Assembly (NCBI RefSeq): GCF_016908415.1
Contig: NZ_JAFBDW010000003.1
Coordinates: 186,001-250,000 of the forward strand
DNA length: 64,000 bases
Direction: 5' to 3'
Source of the DNA: Caldicoprobacter guelmensis
GTDB lineage: Bacteria > Bacillota > Clostridia > Caldicoprobacterales > Caldicoprobacteraceae
Shown here: positions 35,505 through 43,115 of the stretch, piece by piece
Layout: every line of letters starts with the position of its first letter
Numbering within the stretch: position 1 is the first letter of the stretch
The notes under the pieces: model-generated
Told to the model about the DNA's origin: nothing
Database searches by the model: none
Seen by the model: only the letters and a program-made list of their open reading frames with translations
Position numbers and translations under genes: made by a program

Positions 35505-36547
35505 ATGACCTTTTCAGGATCATCGACGCCAACATCAACAGGGCATCTGAGGGAATAAGGGTTTTAGAGGACATAGCCAGGTTTTACTACAGCAACGCCA
35601 GCTTGACTGAAAAGCTCAAGAAGTTGAGGCACGAAATAAGAAAGAATTTGGCGGAGTACCTGCCACAGTGCATTTCAGAGCGAGATGCATCGGACGACAT
35701 TGGCCTGCTGGTATCCGGTAGCCTCAACGTTGATGGCAGAAGTACCCTATTTGATATGATTTCCGCCAATTTTAAGAGGTGCCAGGAAGCCCTAAGGGTC
35801 ATCGAGGAAAACTTGAAACTAGTGGGCAAATACCAGCTTTCAAAGCTATACGAAAGGTTAAGGTTTGAGTGTTATACCCTCGAAAAGGAATATATAGAGG
35901 CCGACTGGGCACTGAAAAAGAGAAAGAAGCTGGATACCGACATATACTGCATCACAGCCGAGGAATATTCCCGTGGCAGGACCAACATAGAGGTAGTTGC
36001 TCAGATGATAGAAGCGGGGATAAAGATAATCCAGTACCGCGAAAAGGACAAAAAGCTCATCGATAAATACAGGGAATGCCTCCAAATACGCGAGATGACC
36101 CAAAAAGCCGGCGTCACTTTCATAGTCAACGACCACGTCGACCTGGCCTTGATGGTAGGTGCAGACGGTGTACACATAGGCCAGGACGACCTACCGGTCG
36201 AAAAGGTGAGAGAGCTAGTGGGCGAAAGGATGATCATAGGGGTGTCCACCCATTCCCCGGAACAAGCCCAAAAAGCGGTAGCCGGCGGAGCCGATTATAT
36301 AGGCGTCGGTCCTATATATAGGACATTTACAAAGAAGGACGTATGCCAGCCGGTAGGGCTTGAATATCTTGAATATGTGGCACAAAATATCGACATACCC
36401 TTTGTGGCCATTGGCGGCATAAAGGAGCATAACGTTCTCGAAGTCAAAAGAGCGGGAGCAAAGTGCATAGCCATGGTAACCGAAATCGTAGGGGCTGACG
36501 ATATAAAAGCCAAGATTGAATCCATTAGAAGGCGTCTGACCTGGTAA
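35501..36547 (+). CDS. thiE: ThiD2-ThiE fusion: thiamine-phosphate synthase with N-terminal ThiD2-like domain
   Basis: A 348-residue two-domain protein. Residues ~1-135 (FRIIDANINRASEGIRVLED onward) match the ThiD2-type domain found on some ThiE proteins, including cyanobacterial ones, and proposed to act in pyrimidine (HMP-P) phosphorylation. Residues ~145-348 are ThiE, with YCITAEE, IIQYREKDK, FIVNDHVDLA, DGVHIGQDD and GADYIGVGPIYRTFTKKD. It joins the pyrimidine and thiazole moieties. No separate thiD is seen in this operon, so the fused domain may fill that step. The start is GTG in a GTGA overlap with thiF. Confidence 0.9.
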   Translation: MNDLFRIIDANINRASEGIRVLEDIARFYYSNASLTEKLKKLRHEIRKNLAEYLPQCISERDASDDIGLLVSGSLNVDGRSTLFDMISANFKRCQEALRVIEENLKLVGKYQLSKLYERLRFECYTLEKEYIEADWALKKRKKLDTDIYCITAEEYSRGRTNIEVVAQMIEAGIKIIQYREKDKKLIDKYRECLQIREMTQKAGVTFIVNDHVDLALMVGADGVHIGQDDLPVEKVRELVGERMIIGVSTHSPEQAQKAVAGGADYIGVGPIYRTFTKKDVCQPVGLEYLEYVAQNIDIPFVAIGGIKEHNVLEVKRAGAKCIAMVTEIVGADDIKAKIESIRRRLTW

Positions 36548-36740
36548 AATCAAAGGTGCATAAGCTTAAAAGACCCCATGCGCACTTCACCTGTACATGC
36601 TTGCAGATATCAAGCCAAGAAATAATCTAATCTTTTTCATTAAATTTGGCTTCCAAATAGCCTCTGTTGTTGGCTATACAAAACAGTTAAACATGAATAA
36701 ACATTTTACCTTGATAGCAATTTACTGGATTCGTCCAATA

Positions 36741-36806
36741 AGCGTTTGTTCGATAACCATTAAGGCTTATAAGACGGCACAAAGCCGTCGAACGGGCTGA
36801 AACGCT
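36741..36806 (+). promoter_or_regulatory. Candidate structured leader element before thiC
   Basis: In the 334-bp thiE-thiC gap: outer helix AGCGTTT (36741-36747) / AAACGCT (36800-36806), then GTTCGA (36748-36753) / TCGAAC (36788-36793), with inner hairpin GACGGC-ACAAA-GCCGTC (36773-36789) overlapping the second helix. The overlap makes them mutually exclusive. No TPP aptamer motif is present here. Confidence 0.4.
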
Positions 36807-36881
36807 ACGTATATCGTACATGGTTTAGATAATAAAAATGAGTTTTTCCCAAACCACAAAAATAAAAAAAGGAGATGGGTT

Positions 36882-38186
36882 ATGATGGAATATGCCACAC
36901 AAATGGATGCTGCCAAAAAGGGCATCATCACAAGAGAGATGGAAATAGTAGCACAAAAGGAAGGAAAAACTGCCAATGAGATAATGGAACTAATAGCCTG
37001 CGGCAAGGTGGTAATTCCCGCCAATAAAAACCACAAAAGCCTCAACCCTGAAGGCATAGGCCAAGGTCTGCGCACAAAGATAAACGTCAACATCGGTATT
37101 TCCCGTGACTGTTTCGATTTTAATGCTGAAATTGAAAAGGCAAAAAAGGCCATAGAGCTTAAAGCCGAATCCATCATGGATTTAAGCTCCTACGGCAAAA
37201 CGCGGCAGTTCAGGCAAAAGCTTATAGAGATCTCCCCCGTCATGATAGGCACGGTACCCATATACGATGCTGTAGGATATTATGACAAGGACATAGGCGA
37301 TATAACGGCGCAGGAATTTATAGACATAGTGGAAATGCACGCCCAAGACGGCGTGGATTTCATGACCATACATGCAGGAGTAAACAGGGACACCGTGCGC
37401 CGCTTTAAAAACAATCCCCGTCTCACCAACATCGTCTCCCGAGGCGGAGCCATCATATTCTCGTGGATGCAGCTTACCGGCAACGAAAACCCTTTTTATG
37501 AATACTTTGACGATGTACTTGACATATTTGCAAAATACGACGTGACCATAAGCCTGGGAGATGCCTTCAGACCCGGAAGCATACACGATTCCACCGACGC
37601 ATCACAAATAGAGGAACTGATAGTTCTTGGTGAGCTGACAAAGAGAGCGTGGGAAAAGAACGTCCAGGTCATGATAGAAGGTCCTGGTCACATGCCTTTA
37701 AACGAGATTGCCGCCAATGTCCTGCTGGCCAAAAAGCTGTGTCATGGTGCGCCGTTCTATGTACTGGGTCCCATAGTGACTGACATAGCGCCGGGATATG
37801 ACCACATCACCAGTGCCATAGGTGGAGCCATAGCCGCAGCCAGCGGTGCAGACTTTCTGTGTTACGTAACCCCTGCGGAACACCTAAGGTTGCCAACACT
37901 TGAGGATATGAAAGAAGGCATCATAGCTGCAAAGATAGCAGCCCATGCTGCCGACATCGCCAAGGGCATAAAGGGCGCAAAGGAATGGGACGATAAGATG
38001 AGCCAGGCGCGTCGAAATCTAGACTGGAAAGGTATGTTTGAATTAGCTATAGACAGCGAAAGACCTAGAAGATACCGTTTGGAATCAACACCTGAGTATG
38101 AAGACACTTGTACCATGTGCGGCAAGATGTGCGCCGTACGAAACATGAACAGGATATTAAAAGGAGAGGACGTAACATTGATTTAA
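36882..38186 (+). CDS. thiC: Phosphomethylpyrimidine synthase ThiC
   Basis: A 434-residue radical-SAM enzyme converting aminoimidazole ribotide to HMP-phosphate. Core motifs include SLNPEGIGQGLRTKINVNIG near residue 62, DLSSYGK, VDFMTIHAGVN, EGPGHMPLNEI and LGPIVTDIAPGYDHI. The C-terminal cluster motif is CTMCGKMC (C-x2-C-x3-C), one residue shorter than the C-x2-C-x4-C of proteobacterial ThiC. I believe this is normal for clostridial forms. AAGGAGATGGG precedes the ATG. The last codons form one arm of the operon terminator. Confidence 0.96.
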   Translation: MMEYATQMDAAKKGIITREMEIVAQKEGKTANEIMELIACGKVVIPANKNHKSLNPEGIGQGLRTKINVNIGISRDCFDFNAEIEKAKKAIELKAESIMDLSSYGKTRQFRQKLIEISPVMIGTVPIYDAVGYYDKDIGDITAQEFIDIVEMHAQDGVDFMTIHAGVNRDTVRRFKNNPRLTNIVSRGGAIIFSWMQLTGNENPFYEYFDDVLDIFAKYDVTISLGDAFRPGSIHDSTDASQIEELIVLGELTKRAWEKNVQVMIEGPGHMPLNEIAANVLLAKKLCHGAPFYVLGPIVTDIAPGYDHITSAIGGAIAAASGADFLCYVTPAEHLRLPTLEDMKEGIIAAKIAAHAADIAKGIKGAKEWDDKMSQARRNLDWKGMFELAIDSERPRRYRLESTPEYEDTCTMCGKMCAVRNMNRILKGEDVTLI

Positions 38187-38200
38187 CGTCCTCTCCTTTT
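38159..38200. terminator. Bidirectional terminator overlapping the thiC 3' end
   Basis: A 15-bp perfect inverted repeat AAAAGGAGAGGACGT / ACGTCCTCTCCTTTT around a 12-base loop that carries the thiC stop codon. A-tract and T-tract flanks suit termination of thiC and of the convergent coaX transcript. Confidence 0.85.
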
Positions 38201-38296
38201 CCTCGCACATTGTGACAATCAAAAACAGCTGGCTTAGTCTCAAAAAACATCCTTTCCTCTTCCAACATATCCTATGCTAAATCTGTGATAAAGACA

Positions 38297-39073
38297 TCAC
38301 AGGTTCCTCTCGTATATGATCCTCAATCCTTCAAGAGTGAGCAAAGGTGCAATTTCCTCTATGGTCTCGGATTCCTCGGCTATGATGTGAGCCAAACCTC
38401 CGGTGGCGATCACCTTTGCATCCTCACGCCCCAGCTCCTTCTTCATCCGCCTTACGATATAGTCCACCTGCCCCACGTAGCCGTATATTATACCGGCCTG
38501 TATGCTGCTTATGGTATTCTTACATATGACCTGCGGTGGCTTGACAAGCTCAACCTTGGGCAGCTTGGCCGTCCTTTGGTACAGGGCCTCGGTGGAGATG
38601 GTGATACCCGGTGCGATGCACCCTCCCAGGTACTCGCCTTTATCAGAAATGGCACAAAAGGTTGTGGCCGTGCCAAAATCCACCACTATAATGGGCCCAC
38701 CGTATAGCTCGTAGGCCGCCACGGCATTTACAATCCTGTCTGCCCCTACCTCTTTGGGATTCTCGTAGCGGATATTAATTCCCGTCTTTATCCCCGGGCC
38801 TACTACCAAAGGTTTTATATTAAAATACTTACGGCACATCTCCTCTATAGCAAACATCATTGGAGGCACCACCGAAGAAATGGCAATGGCATTAATTTCC
38901 TTTGAAGAAAGGCCATTGTACTGCAATAAGTTTAATATTATCATGCCAAACTCATCGGCAGACTTATCCCTATCCGAAGCCAACCTCCAGTGACCAAGCA
39001 ACTTCTTACCATTGTACACGCCCACCACAATATTAGTGTTCCCTATGTCCATTACCAAAAGCATATCATCCAC
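38297..39073 (-). CDS. coaX: Type III pantothenate kinase CoaX
   Basis: A 258-residue CoaX that phosphorylates pantothenate, the first step of coenzyme A synthesis. Motifs: phosphate loop VMDIGNTNIVVGVY near residue 7, KTGINIRYENPKEVGADRIVNAVAA near 93, and VDFGTATTFCAIS near 128. Unlike type I kinase it is insensitive to CoA. AAGGAG precedes the ATG. It follows an ECF substrate-binding subunit by 243 bp, a sensible vitamin uptake plus activation pair. Confidence 0.95.
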   Translation of the reverse strand: MDDMLLVMDIGNTNIVVGVYNGKKLLGHWRLASDRDKSADEFGMIILNLLQYNGLSSKEINAIAISSVVPPMMFAIEEMCRKYFNIKPLVVGPGIKTGINIRYENPKEVGADRIVNAVAAYELYGGPIIVVDFGTATTFCAISDKGEYLGGCIAPGITISTEALYQRTAKLPKVELVKPPQVICKNTISSIQAGIIYGYVGQVDYIVRRMKKELGREDAKVIATGGLAHIIAEESETIEEIAPLLTLEGLRIIYERNL

Positions 39074-39284
39074 ACTCCTTTTTCACATTCAAAAACTCAT
39101 TACAGAGGTGTCGAAAAATCCTTTTCAAAACATCATCTAACTCAATAAGTAAGGGTACCACAACGACTGCTTCAGTCAAGCCCTTTTTTTATTTCTCACT
39201 ATGAGGTTCCTTAGAACCAAACAACTACAATAAAAATCAAAAAAGTTTTTTAAAAGCCCAAATAAATAGATACACTAGAACACA

Positions 39285-39313
39285 AATACGGGCAGGAAAA
39301 CCCCGCCCGTATT
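39285..39313 (-). terminator. Terminator after the ECF subunit gene
   Basis: Read leftward: AATACGGGC (39305-39313), 11-nt loop, GCCCGTATT (39285-39293), then TGTGTTC. The stem is perfect but the U-run is poor. The remaining gap up to coaX has a possible TTGACT -35 near 39172 without a good -10. Confidence 0.6.
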
Positions 39314-39316
39314 AAG

Positions 39317-39913
39317 TCAATACACTTTCCTGTAAATCCGCTGCAAGGCCTGCAGCACCGCAGTCACAATGACTACTGCTACAATAATTTCCGGAATGCC
39401 GTGAGTCACCGCAATCCCCATTAATACCCCGCCAACTGCCTCGGGCGCCACATTGAGCTTTTCCGCAAATTCCACCCCGTGCCTTAGATAGATTGTGAGC
39501 AGCACCCCCACCGTATTGGTAAGCGTCCCCACCGCTGCTGCCACCATACCCGCCACTACAGCCTTAGAATCTTTCTTTAACACCACCTTAATGCCTTTGT
39601 AAGTATAATAAGCGGTGATGGCAATCAGCATGCGCGGCACGATAGCTACCAATGGGTCCAAAAACACAAACTGTACGGGACTAGAAGCCATAGTAGCGGC
39701 CTGGTACATGCTAAATCCGCCAAATATCAGGCCTATTATAAGGCCAACGAGGGGGCCTTCTACAATTGAACCGATAATGACGGGGATGTGCATGATGGTG
39801 GCCCTGGTAGGGCTGAAGGGAAGGGGAATAAAACCGATAGGTGTAAGTCCCAAAATGATGGATATTGCGGCCAGCATACCTGTAACAACTAGCCTGCGGG
39901 TAGTGAACTTCAT
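39317..39913 (-). CDS. ECF transporter S component, probably pantothenate (PanT-like)
   Basis: A ~198-residue membrane protein with about six helices, matching vitamin-specific S components of energy-coupling-factor transporters. It shows the N-terminal ATRRL-like start (KFTTRRLVVTGMLAAISIILG) and TRATIMHIPVIIGSIVEGPLVG. The energising EcfA/EcfT module is not in the window and is normally shared. Being upstream of coaX, it most likely imports pantothenate; folate is the main alternative. ATG at 39913 has GGAGGTG at the right distance. Its leader holds a candidate switch RNA. Confidence 0.8.
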   Translation of the reverse strand: MKFTTRRLVVTGMLAAISIILGLTPIGFIPLPFSPTRATIMHIPVIIGSIVEGPLVGLIIGLIFGGFSMYQAATMASSPVQFVFLDPLVAIVPRMLIAITAYYTYKGIKVVLKKDSKAVVAGMVAAAVGTLTNTVGVLLTIYLRHGVEFAEKLNVAPEAVGGVLMGIAVTHGIPEIIVAVVIVTAVLQALQRIYRKVY

Positions 39914-39920
39914 AAAAACA

Positions 39921-40010
39921 CCTCCGTTCAAGTTCCAGATTTGGATACCTGACGGTATCTTGCCTCATAGAGTTGAACATATAAGTCCGGCTCTACGAGA
40001 GATACCGGCT
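39921..40010 (-). promoter_or_regulatory. Candidate undescribed switch RNA in the ECF subunit leader
   Basis: Read leftward from ~40010: GGTATC (40001-40006) can pair with GATACC (39954-39959), enclosing a 7-bp helix CGTAGAG / CTCTATG (39991-39997, 39966-39972) with an 18-base loop. The same GATACC can instead pair with a second GGTATC (39944-39949) across a GTCA loop. The 18-base loop also contains GTTCAA (39973-39978), complementary to TTGAAC (39926-39931), which abuts the ribosome site GGAGG (39921-39925). This looks like a pseudoknot gate on translation. It matches no riboswitch class I know. Confidence 0.55.
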
Positions 40011-40023
40011 TTTTATGGGTAAT

Positions 40024-40052
40024 ATTTTAGCAGAATCGTGGGTAAAACACAA
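40024..40052 (-). promoter_or_regulatory. Probable promoter of the ECF subunit gene
   Basis: Read leftward: weak -35 TTGTGT (40047-40052), 17 nt, good -10 TAAAAT (40024-40029). The start would fall near 40017, immediately before the folded leader. Confidence 0.5.
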
Positions 40053-40084
40053 GAAAAAATTTCTTCGCGCTGTTTACAAAACCG

Positions 40085-40357
40085 TCAATGAGCAATCCTC
40101 ACTATTTGCATTCTATTTCCCCTGCGTTTGATGTGATAAAACCCTGTAACTGGATATTGGTATCTCTCATATACCTGCATAATCTTAGGCGTCAAATTTA
40201 TTGGAAACTTGATAGATAAACCACAACCTAACGATATCTCCCTTGGAGTTGATACCAGTTGAACCGGACAACCGGCTGTTTTTAATATATCGCTCAGGTG
40301 AATGGCATGCTGCCTTGAGCTTAAGGCTATAAGCCCATACTCCTCTATATAGCTCAT
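40085..40357 (-). CDS. DUF3343 (putative Se/S carrier-like) protein
   Basis: A 90-residue protein with the DUF3343 pattern: ALSSRQHAIHLSDILKTAG near the start, PVQLVSTPREISLGCGLSIKF in the middle. The single Cys in ISLGCGLS is the conserved residue that suggested a sulfur/selenium carrier role. A second Cys is in TAGCPV. AAGGAGGAG precedes the ATG. It stands alone, with no selenium genes nearby, so the partner is unknown. Confidence 0.8.
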   Translation of the reverse strand: MSYIEEYGLIALSSRQHAIHLSDILKTAGCPVQLVSTPREISLGCGLSIKFPINLTPKIMQVYERYQYPVTGFYHIKRRGNRMQIVRIAH

Positions 40358-40671
40358 AACTTCTCCTCCTTATTTCACAATAACCGTTGACAAATTCTTT
40401 ACCCAAAAAATACCGCACATCTATTACGAATATAGCTTTTGCCCTATAATTTGACATTTTCCCACAATAAATATCTAGGTTACCACTGTCCTTCTGACCC
40501 AATTTTCATTTTCCATTTTTCTATATCGCCATATACAGAAAAGACAATAAAAGCCCGTGGCAAAGTCACACAGGCTTAAATAACGTTCCCTTATTAATAT
40601 ATTCTTCTGATACCCGATATGTTCCAGTATAATACTTACATATACTGAATCTATTACTATCACAAATACCA
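40358..40671. other. Intergenic region with VanZ terminator
   Basis: About 314 bp. It holds a terminator-like hairpin read leftward, AAGCCTGTG (40569-40577) / CACGGGCTT (40551-40559) followed by TTATTG, which probably ends the VanZ transcript. No clear promoter for the DUF3343 gene was found. Confidence 0.5.
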
Positions 40672-41253
40672 CTAACTCTTTTTGAACTCAATATACCTGC
40701 TTATATCCCATTTCAAACAGTCATGCAATACATAGTATAATAATTTAAAAATTATAAAACCGAGAACAGTTCCTGCAGTGTTCAAAAGCAAATCATCAAC
40801 ATCAAATGCTTTATATCTGCAGTTAATTAATAAAGATATAAACATCTGCATTACTTCAATACAAAGTGAAACACAAAATCCAATAATAATCACCTTCCGA
40901 GCATTCATATGTTTTTTTACTATAAGAGGTAGATAAAAGCCTAGAGGCATAAACAGCAGTACGTTTCCAATTATCATTTTAAACCATACAATCCAATGAG
41001 TAGCTTCAACTATATTACCAATTATCGATTTAAAGGGTATATAATTATTTGTAATATGAATTTCTCTTAACATTTCTATTGCTTGGGGTTGTATGGGTAT
41101 TGGAAAAAGAGTGATTCCAATTAACACAAATGTGTAAACTAGAAAAGTAAACAAAATCATATGATAACTTAATGAGAACTTTTTAAAATTTATAAACATA
41201 TAAAAGAAATATACCAAAAATCCAACTAAAACAAACACATTAACTTTCAGCAT
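40672..41253 (-). CDS. VanZ-like family membrane protein
   Basis: A ~193-residue protein with about five membrane segments. VanZ features are GNVLLFMPLGFYLPL near residue 95, the Glu/Gln pair in IEVMQMF and the acidic motif FDVDDLLLNTAGTVLGF. The founding member raises teicoplanin resistance by an unknown mechanism; most relatives are uncharacterised. ATG at 41253 has AAGGGAGGG upstream; a longer frame would run into the ABC exporter terminator and is rejected. Confidence 0.82.
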   Translation of the reverse strand: MLKVNVFVLVGFLVYFFYMFINFKKFSLSYHMILFTFLVYTFVLIGITLFPIPIQPQAIEMLREIHITNNYIPFKSIIGNIVEATHWIVWFKMIIGNVLLFMPLGFYLPLIVKKHMNARKVIIIGFCVSLCIEVMQMFISLLINCRYKAFDVDDLLLNTAGTVLGFIIFKLLYYVLHDCLKWDISRYIEFKKS

Positions 41254-41268
41254 TTTCCTTCCCTCCTT

Positions 41269-41316
41269 AAAAAAAGACACAGCCATTGTTTGTGTCTGAA
41301 CTCACAAACAATGGCT
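41269..41316 (-). terminator. Terminator of the ABC exporter operon
   Basis: Perfect 14-bp stem AGCCATTGTTTGTG / CACAAACAATGGCT (41281-41294, 41303-41316), followed leftward by TGTGTCTTTTTTT. Confidence 0.92.
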
Positions 41317-41328
41317 GTTCACCCACCA

Positions 41329-43113
41329 TCACATAGCCTGCAAAAACTTATACTGGGCCTTATACAGGTTGTAATACACTCCCCGCTTTTTGAGCAGCTC
41401 TTCGTGATTGCCGCACTCTATTATCCTGCCGTGGTCTATCACCATGATGCGGTCGGCATTGCGTATGGTTGACAGCCTGTGAGCTATTACAAACGAAGTT
41501 CTTCCTTTGAGAAGCTCCTTAAGCCCCTCCTGGATCAGCATCTCGGTACGCGTATCTACGCTTGATGTGGCCTCATCAAGGATGAGTATCCTGGGGTCAG
41601 CCAGAAGCGCCCGAGCAAACGAGATAAGCTGCTTCTGCCCCTGCGAAAGGCGTGAACCCCGCTCCCGCACCTGCGTGTAATATCCATCCTCCATGTCCTT
41701 TATAAACTCGTGGGCATGAACTATCTTGGCCGCTTCTATGACCTCTTCATCAGTGGCATCCAATCGCCCATACCTGATATTATCCATAATTGTCCCCGAG
41801 AAAATGAAGGGCTCCTGCAGCATGATCCCCATCTGTCTGCGCAGCGAATACAGCGTCACATCGCGAATGTCTATTCCATCTATAAGCACGCGGCCTTCCA
41901 CGGGGTCATAAAACCGGCTGATGAGGCTTACAATGGTGGTCTTGCCTGCACCCGTAGGACCTACCAGGGCAATGGTCTCACCCGGTTTTACAGTAAAGCT
42001 CACATCTTGAAGTACCGGCTTTTCAGGCTCATAATAGAAGGTGACGTGGTCAAAGCGCACCTCACCCTTAATAGGCGGAAGCTCTATAGCTCCCTTCTTA
42101 TCGGTGATATCTGGCTTAATATCCAACAGCTCAAATATGCGCTCGGTAGAAGCCATGGCCATAAGCAGCGAGTTGTAGAAATTACACAGGTTATTTAAGG
42201 GCTGCCAGAAGCGCCATACATACCCTGTGAAGGCCACCAGGATACCAACCGTTACCGTGCCCTGATCCAGAAATTTCATGCCAAACCAGTAAATTAAAAA
42301 CGTGCCTATAGCTGCTATCCACTCAATAGAAGGCCAAAACAGGTTATTGGCCTTTATGGCGCTCATCCAGGATGAGTATATGTCCCTGCTCAGCTGACGA
42401 TAGACCTGCCGCGTCTCAGGCTCACGTACAAAAGCCTGGGTCACCCGCATACCCGCAAGGCTTTCATGAAGATATGCGTTCATGTTGGATACCTTCCTGC
42501 GGACCGTCTGCCACCTAAGCCTTATCACCTTTTTAAGCAGCACTATTACCAAAGTCATGAGAGGTACGGTAAACATGGATATCAATGCCAATTTAAAATG
42601 CATGGAAAACATAAAAATTAGCGCCACAACCAGAGTGAAAGCATCTGTCACGACGTTTATAATTCCGTTGGTTAAAAGGTCACTTAACGAATTTACATCG
42701 TTTATAATGCGCACCAGTATCTTGCCGGCCGGCCTGCTGTCGTAAAAGGTAAACGACAGCTTCTGAATGTGGTTAAATAGGTCTTGTCGCAGCTTGAAGA
42801 GCACCTCCTGCCCCACCACTACCATAATCCTAACCCTCTTGCGCACGCATACCATGCTTATGAAGTTGACTGCAAGGAAGGCCAGCGTAATGAATGCGAG
42901 GCCAAGGTAGTTGCCTTGCAGCATGTAATCATCAATGGCTATCTGAAGGATGAGCGGTCCCAAAAGGCCGCATACCGATGCTATGACCATGAGCAAAAAT
43001 GTAATCCCGACCTGCTTTTTGTAGGGCTTCATATAGCTCAACAGCCGCTTGAACTGCTCCATATTAAAAGGTTTTTCAAGCGCTTCGTCCTCGATTATCC
43101 TCTGCCTCAGCAT
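41329..43113 (-). CDS. Heterodimeric ABC exporter, subunit with consensus ATPase glutamate
   Basis: A ~594-residue type IV ABC exporter half: six membrane helices, then an ATPase. Walker A is GPTGAGKTT, signature is the variant LSQGQKQL, Walker B ILILDEATSSVDTRTE retains the catalytic Glu, and the switch His is in VIAHRLST. In the Thermotoga TM287/288 pair the TM288 partner has the same LSQGQ and intact Glu. It exports drugs, lipids or peptides; substrate unknown. ATG 43113 is preferred to a GTG at 43119. It overlaps or abuts its partner gene. Confidence 0.93.
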   Translation of the reverse strand: MLRQRIIEDEALEKPFNMEQFKRLLSYMKPYKKQVGITFLLMVIASVCGLLGPLILQIAIDDYMLQGNYLGLAFITLAFLAVNFISMVCVRKRVRIMVVVGQEVLFKLRQDLFNHIQKLSFTFYDSRPAGKILVRIINDVNSLSDLLTNGIINVVTDAFTLVVALIFMFSMHFKLALISMFTVPLMTLVIVLLKKVIRLRWQTVRRKVSNMNAYLHESLAGMRVTQAFVREPETRQVYRQLSRDIYSSWMSAIKANNLFWPSIEWIAAIGTFLIYWFGMKFLDQGTVTVGILVAFTGYVWRFWQPLNNLCNFYNSLLMAMASTERIFELLDIKPDITDKKGAIELPPIKGEVRFDHVTFYYEPEKPVLQDVSFTVKPGETIALVGPTGAGKTTIVSLISRFYDPVEGRVLIDGIDIRDVTLYSLRRQMGIMLQEPFIFSGTIMDNIRYGRLDATDEEVIEAAKIVHAHEFIKDMEDGYYTQVRERGSRLSQGQKQLISFARALLADPRILILDEATSSVDTRTEMLIQEGLKELLKGRTSFVIAHRLSTIRNADRIMVIDHGRIIECGNHEELLKKRGVYYNLYKAQYKFLQAM

Positions 43114-43115
43114 AG

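Noticed and set aside
36548..36881. Second TPP riboswitch in front of thiC
   Set aside because: None of the conserved aptamer blocks (CTGAGA, ACCTGA, GGTTAGTACC-like) occur in this gap.
39160..39200. Rightward terminator-like AAGGG...CCCTTTTTTT in front of coaX
   Set aside because: No rightward gene or promoter leads into it. Leftward it may only contribute a TTGACT -35, so its role is unclear.
41254..41286. Longer VanZ start at 41286
   Set aside because: It would place the start in the U-run and stem of the ABC exporter terminator, and the ATG at 41253 has AAGGGAGGG.
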